Shown piece by piece: positions 7,727 through 16,365 of a stretch of 64,000 bases of DNA (position 1 is the stretch's first letter; each line of letters begins with the position of its first letter). The stretch is from Mycobacterium asiaticum DSM 44297 (GTDB lineage Bacteria; Actinomycetota; Actinomycetes; Mycobacteriales; Mycobacteriaceae), in NCBI RefSeq assembly GCF_000613245.1, contig NZ_HG964938.1, positions 114,757 to 178,756 of the forward strand, given 5' to 3'. The notes beneath the pieces were generated by a model that did not search any database, was not told where the DNA came from, and saw only the letters and a list, made by a program, of their open reading frames with translations. Made by a program: the position numbers and the translations under genes.

Positions 7727-8865
7727 ACCGGCCGCCCCAGCCGCAGTTCGTGCTGGGCAATCATGTTGCGGAACACTTCCAGACTGCCGCCGTAGATCCC
7801 CATCGGCAGGGACAACCGGAAGAGGTGTTCGGTCACGCCGTCGTCGGGCGAGCCCTTGACTTCGGTCGGCAACGCCGACGCAGGCCCCAACAAATCCATC
7901 AGATCGCCGGAAATGTCACGCATCGTCTGCCCGATCGCGACGCGGCCGTACATGCTGGGCGTGGACAACGCCGCCTCGACACGGGCGAAATCGCGTCCGA
8001 GGCGGTACTGGACTGAGTCGTCGGCGATAGAGACCAACGCGGCGACCCGGTCGACGGCCTCCGCCATCAGCATGCCGTGTCCTGCCATGGTTCCAGCGTC
8101 CTGCAGGCCCTCGTCATCGCCCTGTGTCAGGCCGTGTTCGGCCGCGAGCGCTGACCGCATCACCGTCCAGCCGTCGTTCACCTCGCCGATCCGGTACAGG
8201 TCGTCGACCTGGACGTCGCTGTAGAAGACGATGTTGGTGCGGTCACCGTCGAGGGTGCGAATCCCCTGAATCTCGATGCCGGGTGAATCCAGCGGGACCA
8301 GGAACATGGTCAGGTTCCGGTGCTTTGGCCCCTGAGGATCGGTATTGGTGAGCAGAAAGACGTACTTGGCGTTCTGCGCGTTCGAGGTGAACATCTTGGA
8401 GCCATTGATGACCCACGATCCATCCGCCTCCCGCACCGCGCGCGTCTTGCAGGTGGCAACGTCGGATCCGCCCTCGGGCTCGGTGTATCCCAGACACAGC
8501 CTGATGTGCCCGGAAAGCACGCCCGGCAGCACCATGTCCACCAGTTCCGGTTGAGCGAACTCCGCTACCAAGCGCGCGACCGCCGATGTGGTGCCCCAGT
8601 GATACCAAGGGGTGTGCGCCCGGCCGATCTCCAGGTTGAAGATCCGCCGCCGCACCGCGCTGAAGCCGCCGTCGGAGTCGGGCTTGAAATCCCCGGCCAG
8701 GTAACCGGCTTCGCCCAACGCCAAATGCACGCCCTCGTCAAAATTTTCACCGAACTCGCGGTTGCGGCGGCGCACGTCGTCGGTGACGTGTTCGGTGATG
8801 AAGGCCCGGGTGTGCCGGTAGAACGCTTCGTCCTCATCGGAGAGGGATACGCGTGCGAAATCCAT
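7687..8865 (-). CDS. Acyl-CoA dehydrogenase family protein
   Basis: The 392-aa flavoprotein would oxidise an acyl-CoA to the 2,3-enoyl-CoA. Visible family features are the flavin-loop sequence YTEPEGGSDVAT near 160, WVINGSKMFTSNA near 185, and the C-terminal YGGSLEVFRNMIAQHEL, which supplies the usual catalytic Glu region. Length is normal. It is the last gene of a leftward operon behind an F420-type oxidoreductase and an acyl-CoA thioesterase (no gap to the first, 5 bases before that). The substrate is unknown; context with a lactonase-like hydrolase and two thioesterases suggests catabolism of a cyclic or branched lipid. Confidence 0.9.
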   Translation of the reverse strand: MDFARVSLSDEDEAFYRHTRAFITEHVTDDVRRRNREFGENFDEGVHLALGEAGYLAGDFKPDSDGGFSAVRRRIFNLEIGRAHTPWYHWGTTSAVARLVAEFAQPELVDMVLPGVLSGHIRLCLGYTEPEGGSDVATCKTRAVREADGSWVINGSKMFTSNAQNAKYVFLLTNTDPQGPKHRNLTMFLVPLDSPGIEIQGIRTLDGDRTNIVFYSDVQVDDLYRIGEVNDGWTVMRSALAAEHGLTQGDDEGLQDAGTMAGHGMLMAEAVDRVAALVSIADDSVQYRLGRDFARVEAALSTPSMYGRVAIGQTMRDISGDLMDLLGPASALPTEVKGSPDDGVTEHLFRLSLPMGIYGGSLEVFRNMIAQHELRLGRPVYGASGAGNSASS

Positions 8866-9786
8866 TCAGATCACATCGATTACCAGCGAACCAAACCTGT
8901 CGATACTTTCCACCGCATGCGACACGCTGTCACCGGGCAGTCCCACCTGTAACCAGGTGACACCAAGGGCCGCAAGCTTTTCCACACCGGCCAGGTATGC
9001 GTCGGCGTTGAAGTCGTCGGCCGCGGGGCTGCCGCCCTCGAAGTTGGTGAAGGTGATGTCGACGGCCGCGGGGTCCTTGCCGGCCGCTTCGCACCGCCGA
9101 CGCATGTCGTCGATGCCGGACGCGAGGGCGTCGACCGAATCGATGACCGCGGTGCCCGCGGTGCGCGCCAAACCCGCCGGCGCCGCGAACGGACACCAAC
9201 CGTCACCATGCTCGGCCACCCGCTTGCGCGCCGCCACCGTATTGCCGCCGATCCAGATCGGTGGGTGTGGTTGGGAGAGCGGACGCGGGTGCGCGGTGAT
9301 CCCGCGCGCGGTGAAATGCTTTCCCTCATAGGTGATGTCGTCACCGGTCCAGACCGCGCGAATCACTTCCAGGGCTTCTTCGAACAACTCGGCACGCTCG
9401 TCGTAATCCACTCCCAGCGCGGCGAATTCCTTCTTCAGGTAACCCACCCCCACCGCCAGCGTGAACCGGCCACCCGAAAGCAAATCCAGTGTCATCCCGG
9501 ATTTGGCCACCACGAACGGGCTCCGGTAAGGCAACACCACCACGTTCGGAATCAATCGCAGGGTCGTCGTGTGCGCCGCCGCAAACCCAAGGGCCGCAAA
9601 CGGATCTAAGGCATCGTGTCCACCCGCGTCCAGCCAGCGTTGCGACGGGGCCGGATGGTCGGTGAACCCGAAACCGTGAAATCCCGCCTTCTCCGCCGCC
9701 CCCGCCACCGTCGCGATACCCGACCCACTGGCCAGCTCCGGGTTGTACGGGTGGCTGTGCATCGGGTGGGTGATGGTGAAGCGCAT
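8866..9786 (-). CDS. LLM-class F420-dependent oxidoreductase (TIGR03619-like)
   Basis: The 306-aa protein has the luciferase-like TIM-barrel pattern: FGFTDHPAPS early, LRLIPNVVVLPYRSP, a GGRFTLAVGVGYLKKEF segment that forms the cofactor pocket, and PHPPIWIGGNT. In mycobacteria this group mostly uses coenzyme F420, so a hydride transfer during lipid or steroid breakdown is likely. The gene lies between an acyl-CoA thioesterase and an acyl-CoA dehydrogenase with no intergenic space, implying one transcript. The substrate cannot be inferred. Confidence 0.88.
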   Translation of the reverse strand: MRFTITHPMHSHPYNPELASGSGIATVAGAAEKAGFHGFGFTDHPAPSQRWLDAGGHDALDPFAALGFAAAHTTTLRLIPNVVVLPYRSPFVVAKSGMTLDLLSGGRFTLAVGVGYLKKEFAALGVDYDERAELFEEALEVIRAVWTGDDITYEGKHFTARGITAHPRPLSQPHPPIWIGGNTVAARKRVAEHGDGWCPFAAPAGLARTAGTAVIDSVDALASGIDDMRRRCEAAGKDPAAVDITFTNFEGGSPAADDFNADAYLAGVEKLAALGVTWLQVGLPGDSVSHAVESIDRFGSLVIDVI

Positions 9787-9791
9787 GGAAA

Positions 9792-10682
9792 TCAGAACCG
9801 GGCGGCGGCGTCGATCGAAGCGTCACTGGTGCGCAGCGGACGGATCAGCGCCTCCTGCGCGAAGGAACAAAGCAACTCGCCCGCCTCGGTGTGCACCGTC
9901 CCGCGCACATACGACATTCCCGCACCCACCTGGGTGCTCTCGTGCGAGTAGAGCAACCAGCCGTCCCAGCGCACCGGTTCGTGGAAGGACACGAAGATCG
10001 ACATAGGCGCGGTCGACACGGTCAGGTGAGCCTGACTGGTGCCGATACCCGGGTGCGCACGCATCGTGGTCGAAATACCCAGGTGCCCGGTGAAATACGC
10101 GACGAGCGCCTTGGCGAGGTCGTCACGGTCGGGGATGGGGTCGTAGCGCAGCCACGCGTACAACTCCGGCGGGCCGACCTCGTCGGGACTGTTGACATCG
10201 ACCACGTCGACCACCCGCACCTCCCGGCCCAGCATCGGCATCTCGGAACTGTGCGCGTCCGCGGGTGCCGCGACGTCGGGCCGCGGCAGATGGTGGCGAA
10301 TCACGTCGCCGGTCGGAACGTCGGTCAGGACGGTCACAGTGACACAGCGCTTGCCGTTCTGCACGGCCGAGACGATCGCGGTGGCGGTGGACCGGCCCTC
10401 GTTCAGCACGTCGAGGACCAGCTCGAGCGGCGGACCCACCATCACCGCACGGGCGAACACCGCGTGCGCGGACCGAACCGCCTTGCCCTGGAAGCGATTC
10501 GCCACGGCCACAATCGCCTGGGCGACCACCTGGGTGCCCTCCACGACCTGCCTGCCGTCCTGCCCCGCCAACCCGGTCTGTGCGGTGAACCGATCCGGTC
10601 CGGCCGTCTCCACCTCGAAAAGATCCAGCAGACTCTGGACCGACCACTGAACCTGTTCGGATTCTGTCGTCAAAGCGCTCAC
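9792..10682 (-). CDS. Acyl-CoA thioesterase II (TesB-like)
   Basis: The 296-aa protein has a double hot-dog architecture. Its C-terminal half contains DNSL-family-like spacing with MSIFVSFHEPVRWDGWLLYSHES followed by YVRGTVHTEAGELLCSFAQEALIR, typical of TesB-type thioesterases that release free acids from acyl-CoA. The longer open frame reaching 11411 is an antisense shadow; the GTG at 10682 (VSALTTESEQ) gives the normal length. It heads the leftward operon and is divergent from the SMP-30 gene across a 117-base region with two 26-bp repeats. Confidence 0.87.
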   Translation of the reverse strand: MSALTTESEQVQWSVQSLLDLFEVETAGPDRFTAQTGLAGQDGRQVVEGTQVVAQAIVAVANRFQGKAVRSAHAVFARAVMVGPPLELVLDVLNEGRSTATAIVSAVQNGKRCVTVTVLTDVPTGDVIRHHLPRPDVAAPADAHSSEMPMLGREVRVVDVVDVNSPDEVGPPELYAWLRYDPIPDRDDLAKALVAYFTGHLGISTTMRAHPGIGTSQAHLTVSTAPMSIFVSFHEPVRWDGWLLYSHESTQVGAGMSYVRGTVHTEAGELLCSFAQEALIRPLRTSDASIDAAARF

Positions 10683-10711
10683 CCCTCGTTCCGGCAGCTC
10701 ACGGCTCAGCG

Positions 10712-10797
10712 TGACACTTTGCGCCCTATTTGTAAAGTTGCCCGCGCGTTGACAGCAACGCCGGTGGTGCATGACACTTTTGCAGTGATTTGTAAAG
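10712..10797. promoter_or_regulatory. Two 26-bp direct repeats, probable operator in a divergent promoter
   Basis: TGACACTTT-N7-ATTTGTAAAG occurs at 10712-10737 and again at 10772-10797, exactly 60 bases apart. The outer nine and inner ten bases are identical in both; the seven between differ. The sites lie between the divergent thioesterase (start 10682) and SMP-30 (start 10800) genes. A regulator bound here could control both operons; the TetR at 12502 in the rightward operon is the obvious candidate. Confidence 0.75.
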
Positions 10798-10799
10798 GT

Positions 10800-11621
10800 A
10801 TGGCGCCGCCTGCACCGCTGGCCGACGGCTTTTGCTTCGGCGAGGGTCCGCGCTGGTTCGAGGGGCTGTTGTGGTTCTCCGACATGCTCGGCGAAGCCGT
10901 CCACACGTCCGACATCCGTGGCTCGCTGACCACCGTCCCGTTGCCTGGGCGCTCGCCGTCCGGCCTGGGCTTCCGCCCCGACGGCTGCCTGCTGATCGTC
11001 TCGGCGGAGGACCGGATGGTGCTGCGCTACGACGGCGAGACCGTACTCCCCCTTGCCGATCTGTCCGAACTGGCGCCGGCCAACCTCGGCGACATGGTCG
11101 TCGACGACCGCGGGCGTGCCTACATCGGCTCCCAGGCATACGAAGGTGGGGTGATCCTTCGCCTCGACGCCGATAACCACGCGGCCGTCGTCGCCGCCGA
11201 CCTCGACTTTCCCAACGGCATGGTGATCACGCCGGACCGCACGACGCTCATCGTCGCCGAGTCGATGGGGCGGCGGCTCACCGCCTTCACCATCGACCCG
11301 GACGGGAGCCTGAGCGATAGAAGAGTGTTCGCCGACAAGCTCGACGGGCCGCCCGACGGCATCGCGCTCGACGCCGGGGGCGGAGTATGGACAGCCATGA
11401 CGTTGACGCACCAGTTCGAGCGGATCATCGAAGGCGGCGAGGTGACCGACCGCATCGACATGGGCGACCGGGTCGCGATCGCGTGCGCGCTGGGCGGACC
11501 GGAACGCCGCACCCTGTTTCTGCTGTCCAGCACCGACGCTTACCCCAAGCGACTGGTGGGAACACGCCTGTCCCGACTGGACGCCGTACGGGTGGAAGTC
11601 CCCGGCGCCGGGCTGCCCTGA
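10800..11621 (+). CDS. SMP-30/gluconolactonase-family hydrolase
   Basis: The 273-aa protein is a six-bladed beta-propeller of the SMP-30/lactonase group. It opens with FGEGPRW (metal-ligand Glu), has repeated blade motifs such as PSGLGFRPDG, NLGDMVVDDRGRAYIG and FPNGMVITPD (Asn ligand), and PDGIALDAGGGVW with the conserved Asp. Family members hydrolyse lactones or esters using a divalent metal. ATG at 10800 is chosen because the family motif follows within 15 residues; the second regulatory repeat ends two bases before it, so the transcript may be nearly leaderless. The following gene starts 38 bases downstream. Confidence 0.87.
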   Translation: MAPPAPLADGFCFGEGPRWFEGLLWFSDMLGEAVHTSDIRGSLTTVPLPGRSPSGLGFRPDGCLLIVSAEDRMVLRYDGETVLPLADLSELAPANLGDMVVDDRGRAYIGSQAYEGGVILRLDADNHAAVVAADLDFPNGMVITPDRTTLIVAESMGRRLTAFTIDPDGSLSDRRVFADKLDGPPDGIALDAGGGVWTAMTLTHQFERIIEGGEVTDRIDMGDRVAIACALGGPERRTLFLLSSTDAYPKRLVGTRLSRLDAVRVEVPGAGLP

Positions 11622-11659
11622 GCGAACCCCCCGAGCGAACCCCCGAGCAAAGAGGTCCG

Positions 11660-12505
11660 ATGTCCGACTCGTACTACGAGCTGATCGACGCCGACGACGC
11701 CGCGGGCGAGAAGTTCCGAGCCACCGACCTGGCCCGGGGCACCTGGTCGGCGGCCATCCAGCACGGCGGCCCGGTGTCGGGGTTGCTGGTGCGCGCGCTG
11801 GAGCGCTGCCAGGTGCGCGAGGACACCCGCCTGTCCCGGGTGGTCATCGACCTGCTGGGCCCGGTCCCGGCCGAGGGTGACCTGTGGGTGCGGTCGAGTC
11901 TGGACCGCGGCGGCCGCCAGATCGAGCTGGTCACCGCCGAGATGCTGGCTCTCGGTCCCGACGGTCAACCCCGGCCGGTCGCCCGGGCCAGCGGCTGGCG
12001 GCTGCAGAAGCTCGACACCACCGCCGTAGTACACGCGCCCACTCCGCTGCCCCGCCCGCCGTCCGAGGCGTACAACCGCGACCTCAAGGCGATGAACTGG
12101 GACCGCAATTACGTGCACAGCCTGGAGTGGCTGTGGCTGACCGAGCCGCTGACACCGGGTCCGGGCGAGTCGTGGATCAGGCCGATCGCCGATTTGGTCG
12201 CCGGCGAGACCATGACCCAGCTGGAGCGGCTCTTCGCGGTGGCCGACTGCGCGAACGGCATCGGCAGCAAGTTGGACATCAGCAAGTGGACCTTCCTCAA
12301 CACCGACCTGGCCGTGCACGTGTTCCGGGTCCCGGAGGGAGACTGGATCGGCATCCGGGCGGAAACCAGCTACGGGCCGGACGGCATCGGAACGACGATC
12401 GGGACGTTGTTCGACGAACACAGCGCGGTTGGCGCCATCCAGCAGTCCGTGCTGGTACGACCCAGGCCGCCGAAGCCCACTAAGCCACCGGGGGAGAACT
12501 CATGA
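11660..12505 (+). CDS. Thioesterase-superfamily protein (double hot-dog acyl-CoA thioesterase)
   Basis: The 281-aa protein begins MSDSYYELIDAD, with a hot-dog N-half (AAIQHGGPVSGLLVRALERC, then RVVIDLLGPVP) and a C-half with DCANGIGSKLDISKWTFLNTDLAVHVFR, as in the mycobacterial acyl-CoA thioesterase group. It probably cleaves acyl-CoA intermediates made by the neighbouring enzymes. AGAGG lies six bases before the ATG. The stop overlaps the start of the TetR gene by ATGA, so regulator and enzyme are made from the same transcript. Confidence 0.82.
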   Translation: MSDSYYELIDADDAAGEKFRATDLARGTWSAAIQHGGPVSGLLVRALERCQVREDTRLSRVVIDLLGPVPAEGDLWVRSSLDRGGRQIELVTAEMLALGPDGQPRPVARASGWRLQKLDTTAVVHAPTPLPRPPSEAYNRDLKAMNWDRNYVHSLEWLWLTEPLTPGPGESWIRPIADLVAGETMTQLERLFAVADCANGIGSKLDISKWTFLNTDLAVHVFRVPEGDWIGIRAETSYGPDGIGTTIGTLFDEHSAVGAIQQSVLVRPRPPKPTKPPGENS

Positions 12506-13056
12506 GTCAGAATGCCGAGGTGGACGAAACCCTGGACACCGACACCTCGACTCGTCAGCGGATCCTGGCCGCCACAGCCGAGGTGCTGGCCCGCAGCGGC
12601 AAGACCAAACTCAGCCTGTCCGAAGTCGCCACCCAGGCCGGGGTGTCGCGGCCCACGCTCTACCGCTGGTTCGCCTCCAAAGAGGAATTGCTCTCGGCGT
12701 TCTCCCGCTACGAACGCGAAATCTTCGAACGGGGGTTGGCCAAAGCGACGGCCGGGCTCAAAGGCGTCGAAAGACTGGATGCCGCACTGCGATTCATGGT
12801 CGACTACCAATACTCCTACTCCGGCGTGCGCATGGTCGACATCGAACCCGAGCACGTGATCGCCCAGATGTCAGGTGTTATCCCGGAGATGCGCGCGGGT
12901 TTGCAGCGGCTGCTGCCGGGCCCCAACGCGGCGGTGAAAGCGGCCACCGTGATCCGGATCGCCATCTCGCATTACGTGGTGCGCAGCGACGACGGCGAGC
13001 AATTCCTGGCACAGCTGCGGCATGCCGTCGGCATCAAAGGGACTGACCAGAGCTAG
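12502..13056 (+). CDS. TetR-family regulator of the divergent lipid locus
   Basis: The 184-aa protein has a standard N-terminal TetR helix-turn-helix (about 12-58): RILAATAEVLARSGKTKLSLSEVATQAGVSRPTLYRWFASKEELLSAF in outline. The C-terminal ligand-binding part is short. It is translationally coupled to the preceding thioesterase gene and is the only regulator in this locus, so I infer that it binds the duplicated site at 10712-10797 and responds to an acyl-CoA or lactone intermediate. Its stop codon directly abuts that of the convergent FAD oxidase gene, leaving no room for a separate terminator. Confidence 0.9.
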   Translation: MSQNAEVDETLDTDTSTRQRILAATAEVLARSGKTKLSLSEVATQAGVSRPTLYRWFASKEELLSAFSRYEREIFERGLAKATAGLKGVERLDAALRFMVDYQYSYSGVRMVDIEPEHVIAQMSGVIPEMRAGLQRLLPGPNAAVKAATVIRIAISHYVVRSDDGEQFLAQLRHAVGIKGTDQS

Positions 13057-14400
13057 CTAAAAAAGTACGGCCGCGTTGAGGTAGCCCGTCGGGTCCAGCG
13101 CCGCCTTGACCGTCCGCATCGCCGCGATGTCGGCCGGCTCCCGCGACATCGAGAGGTAGGGCCGCTTGCGGGTCCCGACACCGTGTTCGGAGCTGACGTT
13201 GCCGCCGCAGCCGGCGATCAGGTCCATCATCTCGGCGTACAACGCCGCCTCGCGCTCGCTCGGGAAGCGCAGCACGTTCAGGTGCAGATTGCCCTCGCCG
13301 ATGTGACCGAACAGCACCGGCAGCGCATCGGGCACGTGGCGCCCCACCAGCTCGACCGCGTCGCGCGCGAATCCGCTCACCGCTGACAGCGGCAGCGACA
13401 CATCGAATTTCAGCGGCGGCCCATACACGCCGAGTACCTCGGCCAGCGCCTCGCGAATACGCCACAACCGTTGCTGCGCAGCCACATCCACTCCGACGGC
13501 CGGTTCCGAGCCCTCGGTAGCCGCAATGCCGTCGAGCAGCTCAGCCAGCCGGTCGGTCTGGTCGTGGTCGCCCGCCAATTCGACGAGCAACAGCCAGTCA
13601 CCGGGTACCGGGGCGCCAACCCCGGCGTGCTTCCCCGTCAGCGCCGCGCCCCGGGCGTCGATCAACTCCAACGCCGCGATGCCGTCCACGTCGGCGAACA
13701 CCCGGCCCGCCTCGACCAGCGCGCCCAGGTCGTCGAACCCACACACCGCGGTCACCCGGTGCGACGGGATGGGGTGCAGGCGGAGATCCAACGCGGTGAT
13801 GACGCCGAGGGTGCCCTCCGCCCCGACGAACAGCGACGGCAGGTCGTAGCCGGTGTTGTCGCGCCGCACCGCAGAGTGCCGGCGCACCACCGAGCCGTCC
13901 GGCAGAGCCACATCCAGACCCAGCACCTGCTCGCCCATGTTGCCGTAGCGGACGGTCCGCAGACCGCCGGCATTCGTCGACGCCATGCCGCCGACGGTCG
14001 CGGTATCGCGCGCGGCCAGATCGACGCCGAACAACAGCCCCGCCGCCGCGGCAGCGCCCTGCACCGCCGCCAGCGTGGCACCGGCGCCGGCCGTCACCCG
14101 CCGCTCCACGGCATCGACATCGCTTATCGCACTGAGCCTTTCAGTGGACAGCAACACGTCGTCGTGCTCAGGCACCGTGCCGGCCACCAGCGACGTCCGG
14201 CCGCCCTGCACTGTCACGTACGCGCCCGCATCGCGGCACACCCGCAACGCCTCGGCGACCTCGTCCGCCGAACCGGGGCGTACCAGCGCGCTGGCGCGTC
14301 CGCGGTACCGACCGGTGTGGTCGACGCTGCGGCCGGCCAGCACGTCCGGGTCGGTGACGACGTGGTTGGAGCCCACCACGGCGGCCAGGCTCGCCAGCAT
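13057..14400 (-). CDS. FAD-binding oxidoreductase, glycolate/D-lactate dehydrogenase type (Rv0161-like)
   Basis: The 447-aa protein is a GlcD/D-2-hydroxyacid dehydrogenase-type flavoenzyme. The FAD_binding_4 domain (about 30-220) has VTVQGGRTSLVAG and the GGMASTNAGGLRTVRYG pyrophosphate loop; the C-terminal oxidase domain contains LFGHIGEGNLHLNV and SSEHGVGTRKRPYL, with the His residues expected for metal and substrate binding. It would oxidise a 2-hydroxy acid. It matches Rv0161 in size and location from memory. It is the last gene of a leftward three-gene operon. Confidence 0.9.
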   Translation of the reverse strand: MLASLAAVVGSNHVVTDPDVLAGRSVDHTGRYRGRASALVRPGSADEVAEALRVCRDAGAYVTVQGGRTSLVAGTVPEHDDVLLSTERLSAISDVDAVERRVTAGAGATLAAVQGAAAAAGLLFGVDLAARDTATVGGMASTNAGGLRTVRYGNMGEQVLGLDVALPDGSVVRRHSAVRRDNTGYDLPSLFVGAEGTLGVITALDLRLHPIPSHRVTAVCGFDDLGALVEAGRVFADVDGIAALELIDARGAALTGKHAGVGAPVPGDWLLLVELAGDHDQTDRLAELLDGIAATEGSEPAVGVDVAAQQRLWRIREALAEVLGVYGPPLKFDVSLPLSAVSGFARDAVELVGRHVPDALPVLFGHIGEGNLHLNVLRFPSEREAALYAEMMDLIAGCGGNVSSEHGVGTRKRPYLSMSREPADIAAMRTVKAALDPTGYLNAAVLF

Positions 14401-14419
14401 GCGCTAAAGCCTCATCCGC

Positions 14420-15181
14420 TCATCCGGCGCTGAAGTCCTTGTGCGGCACGTCGGTCACCAACCCGCCGTCCATGATGAACTCGCTGCCGGTGGCGTAGGA
14501 CGCCTCGTCGCTGGCCAGGAAGACGACGAAGGTGGCCACCTCGCGCGCCTCGGCCGGCCGGCCCAGCGGGATGGTGACCATGTCCTCGGGCAGGTGTGCG
14601 GTCATCGGGGTGCGGATGAAGCCGGGGTGCAGCGAGTTGACCCGGATGTTCAGCGGCGCCAGCTCCAGCGCCGCCGACTTGGTGATGCCGCGCACCGCCC
14701 ATTTCGAGGCGACATACGGATGCACCAGCGGCGCGCCGCGGATCCCCTCAATCGAGGACACGTTGATGATGGACCCGCCGCCGGCCTCGGTCATCGGGTC
14801 GACGGCCGCGCGCATGCCCAGGAAGGTCCCGGTCAGGTTGACGTCAATGACCTTCTGCCACTTGTCCATCCGGAACTCGCGCAGCGGCCCCGCCGCGACG
14901 ATGCCGGCGTTGTTCACCAGCACGTCGAGCTTGCCGAACTCGCCGGTGGCGGTGGCCACCGCGGCCTCCCACTGATCGAGTTGGGTCACGTCGAGATGGA
15001 CATAGCGCGCCGCGTCACCGATCGCACCGTTTATTTCAGAAGCCAGCGCCTTGCCCTCGTCATCACGGATATCGCCGATCACCACCTTGGCACCCTCGGC
15101 CGCCAGCAGGCGCGCGTCCTCGGCCCCCATCCCCCGTGCGCCACCACTGATCAATGCGACTTTGCCGTCTACTCGCCCCAT
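14420..15181 (-). CDS. SDR oxidoreductase, FabG3/20-beta-hydroxysteroid dehydrogenase-like
   Basis: The 253-aa classical SDR has the TGxxxGxG nucleotide site as SGGARGMG (12-19), NNAG (about 90), catalytic Ser in INVSSIEG and Y-x3-K in YVASK. The overall sequence resembles M. tuberculosis Rv2002 (FabG3), a steroid dehydrogenase, including ARYVHLDVT and LASDE near the end. ATG at 15181 follows an AAAGGAG site; the longer upstream frame lies inside the next gene and is spurious. It is 18-19 bases from each neighbour in the operon. Steroid or hydroxyacyl substrates are both possible. Confidence 0.9.
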   Translation of the reverse strand: MGRVDGKVALISGGARGMGAEDARLLAAEGAKVVIGDIRDDEGKALASEINGAIGDAARYVHLDVTQLDQWEAAVATATGEFGKLDVLVNNAGIVAAGPLREFRMDKWQKVIDVNLTGTFLGMRAAVDPMTEAGGGSIINVSSIEGIRGAPLVHPYVASKWAVRGITKSAALELAPLNIRVNSLHPGFIRTPMTAHLPEDMVTIPLGRPAEAREVATFVVFLASDEASYATGSEFIMDGGLVTDVPHKDFSAG

Positions 15182-15198
15182 CAAGGGCTCCTTTCCGT

Positions 15199-16284
15199 TT
15201 AGTTCGGTGTGACCAGACCCTTGCCGCTGATCAGTGGTAGGTCGAGAGTGTGCCGGATTCCGGGTGGGGCCACGACGACCGCCGGGATTGAGTTGACGAT
15301 CCGCCCCGCCGCGCCGACGATCGCCGCGTGGTTGTGGTCGCCCTTGCGGCTGCTGGGCACGATGTCCACCGCATACGACGGCTCGCCGGTGATCTCGATG
15401 CGATAGGAGCCGCCCCCGGCAGCGGGCTGCGGCCAGTCCGGCTGCAGGTCGGGCCGTAGCCGGGTGATGTGCTCGATCACGATCACCGGCCGGCCGTTGA
15501 CCATGCCGCGAATCTCGAATTGCAGCGCGGCCAGCGTTCCTTTGGCCACATGTCCGACCGCGATATCGAAGTCCTCCGGTGCCGGTTCGCGCCGATACGA
15601 CTCGGTGATCTCGTCGATTTCGATACCCAGACCGGCGGCCAGTTGCCGGATCGCCGTTCCCCACGCGATGCTGAGCACCCCGGGTTGTAGCAGCATCGGC
15701 ACCTCGTCCAACGGCCGGGCGAACCCCATGTAGTGCATGACCTCGGCACCGTCGTAACTCGCGTAGTCGTGAATTTCCATGCAGCGCACCTGCTCGATGT
15801 GCTGGCAGGTTCCCGCCAGCGCGAACGGCAGCAGGTCGTTGATGAACCCCGGGTCCACACCGGTGATGAAAATGCTCGAATTGCCTTGTCGCGCGGCTGC
15901 TTCAACCCGGTCGATGTACTTGTCGGGCATCACGCCCCACGGATACTGCAGCAGGCCCGGCGCCGAGCCCACGACGTTGACCCCTGCGGCCAGGATGCGC
16001 ATGACGTCGGCCATTGCATCAGGTAGCCGGGTATCGCCCATCGCGCAGTAGACGACGCAGTCGGGCTTGGCGGCCAATAGCTCGTCGAGGTTGTTCACGG
16101 CTTTGACACCGGTCTGAACCGGCTGGTCCAGTCCGACCCCGCAGAGATCGCCGGCGTCCTTGCCCACCTTCTCCGGCGTGGAGACGCAGACGCCGGTCAG
16201 TTCGAACTGCGGGTTGGTGATGAGTGCGGCGAGGGCGAGCCCACCGACATTCCCGGTGCCGACGTGGGCGACGCGAATCGCCAT
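15199..16284 (-). CDS. Dihydrodipicolinate-reductase-like NAD(P)-dependent oxidoreductase
   Basis: The 361-aa protein starts MAIRVAHVGTGNVGGLALAAL, a Rossmann nucleotide-binding loop, followed by a DapB-type N-domain. The C-terminal domain is the larger variant seen in mycobacterial proteins annotated as dihydrodipicolinate reductase or diaminopentanoate dehydrogenase-like; it is not the lysine-pathway DapB. GGAGG lies five bases before the ATG at 16284, so I reject the 12-codon extension. It is the first gene of the leftward operon, divergent from an alpha/beta hydrolase. Substrate unknown. Confidence 0.82.
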   Translation of the reverse strand: MAIRVAHVGTGNVGGLALAALITNPQFELTGVCVSTPEKVGKDAGDLCGVGLDQPVQTGVKAVNNLDELLAAKPDCVVYCAMGDTRLPDAMADVMRILAAGVNVVGSAPGLLQYPWGVMPDKYIDRVEAAARQGNSSIFITGVDPGFINDLLPFALAGTCQHIEQVRCMEIHDYASYDGAEVMHYMGFARPLDEVPMLLQPGVLSIAWGTAIRQLAAGLGIEIDEITESYRREPAPEDFDIAVGHVAKGTLAALQFEIRGMVNGRPVIVIEHITRLRPDLQPDWPQPAAGGGSYRIEITGEPSYAVDIVPSSRKGDHNHAAIVGAAGRIVNSIPAVVVAPPGIRHTLDLPLISGKGLVTPN

Positions 16285-16312
16285 GAGTGCCTCCATCTCG
16301 AAGCTGACTTTT

Positions 16313-16323
16313 CTAGACACTAG
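16313..16323. promoter_or_regulatory. CTAG-ACA-CTAG element in a divergent promoter
   Basis: A short inverted repeat, CTAG separated by three bases from CTAG, sits 29 bases before the reductase start and about 43 bases before the divergent hydrolase start. CTAG is rare in high-GC mycobacterial DNA, so two copies three bases apart are suggestive of a binding site. No bound regulator can be named. Confidence 0.35.
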
Positions 16324-16365
16324 TCCATAATTTCGTCAGCACTAAGGCGGCACTATGGTTGCGCT

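Noticed and set aside
9792..11411. A 539-aa minus-strand frame
   Set aside because: The N-terminal 240 residues are antisense to the SMP-30 gene; the TesB fold begins at the GTG at 10682.
9891..11621. A 576-aa plus-strand frame covering the thioesterase and SMP-30 region
   Set aside because: Its first 300 codons are antisense to the TesB gene and Arg/His-rich; only the part from 10800 matches the SMP-30 family.
14441..15202. Long plus-strand frames over the SDR and oxidase genes
   Set aside because: Antisense shadows common in high-GC DNA; the minus-strand genes have complete family motifs and ribosome sites.
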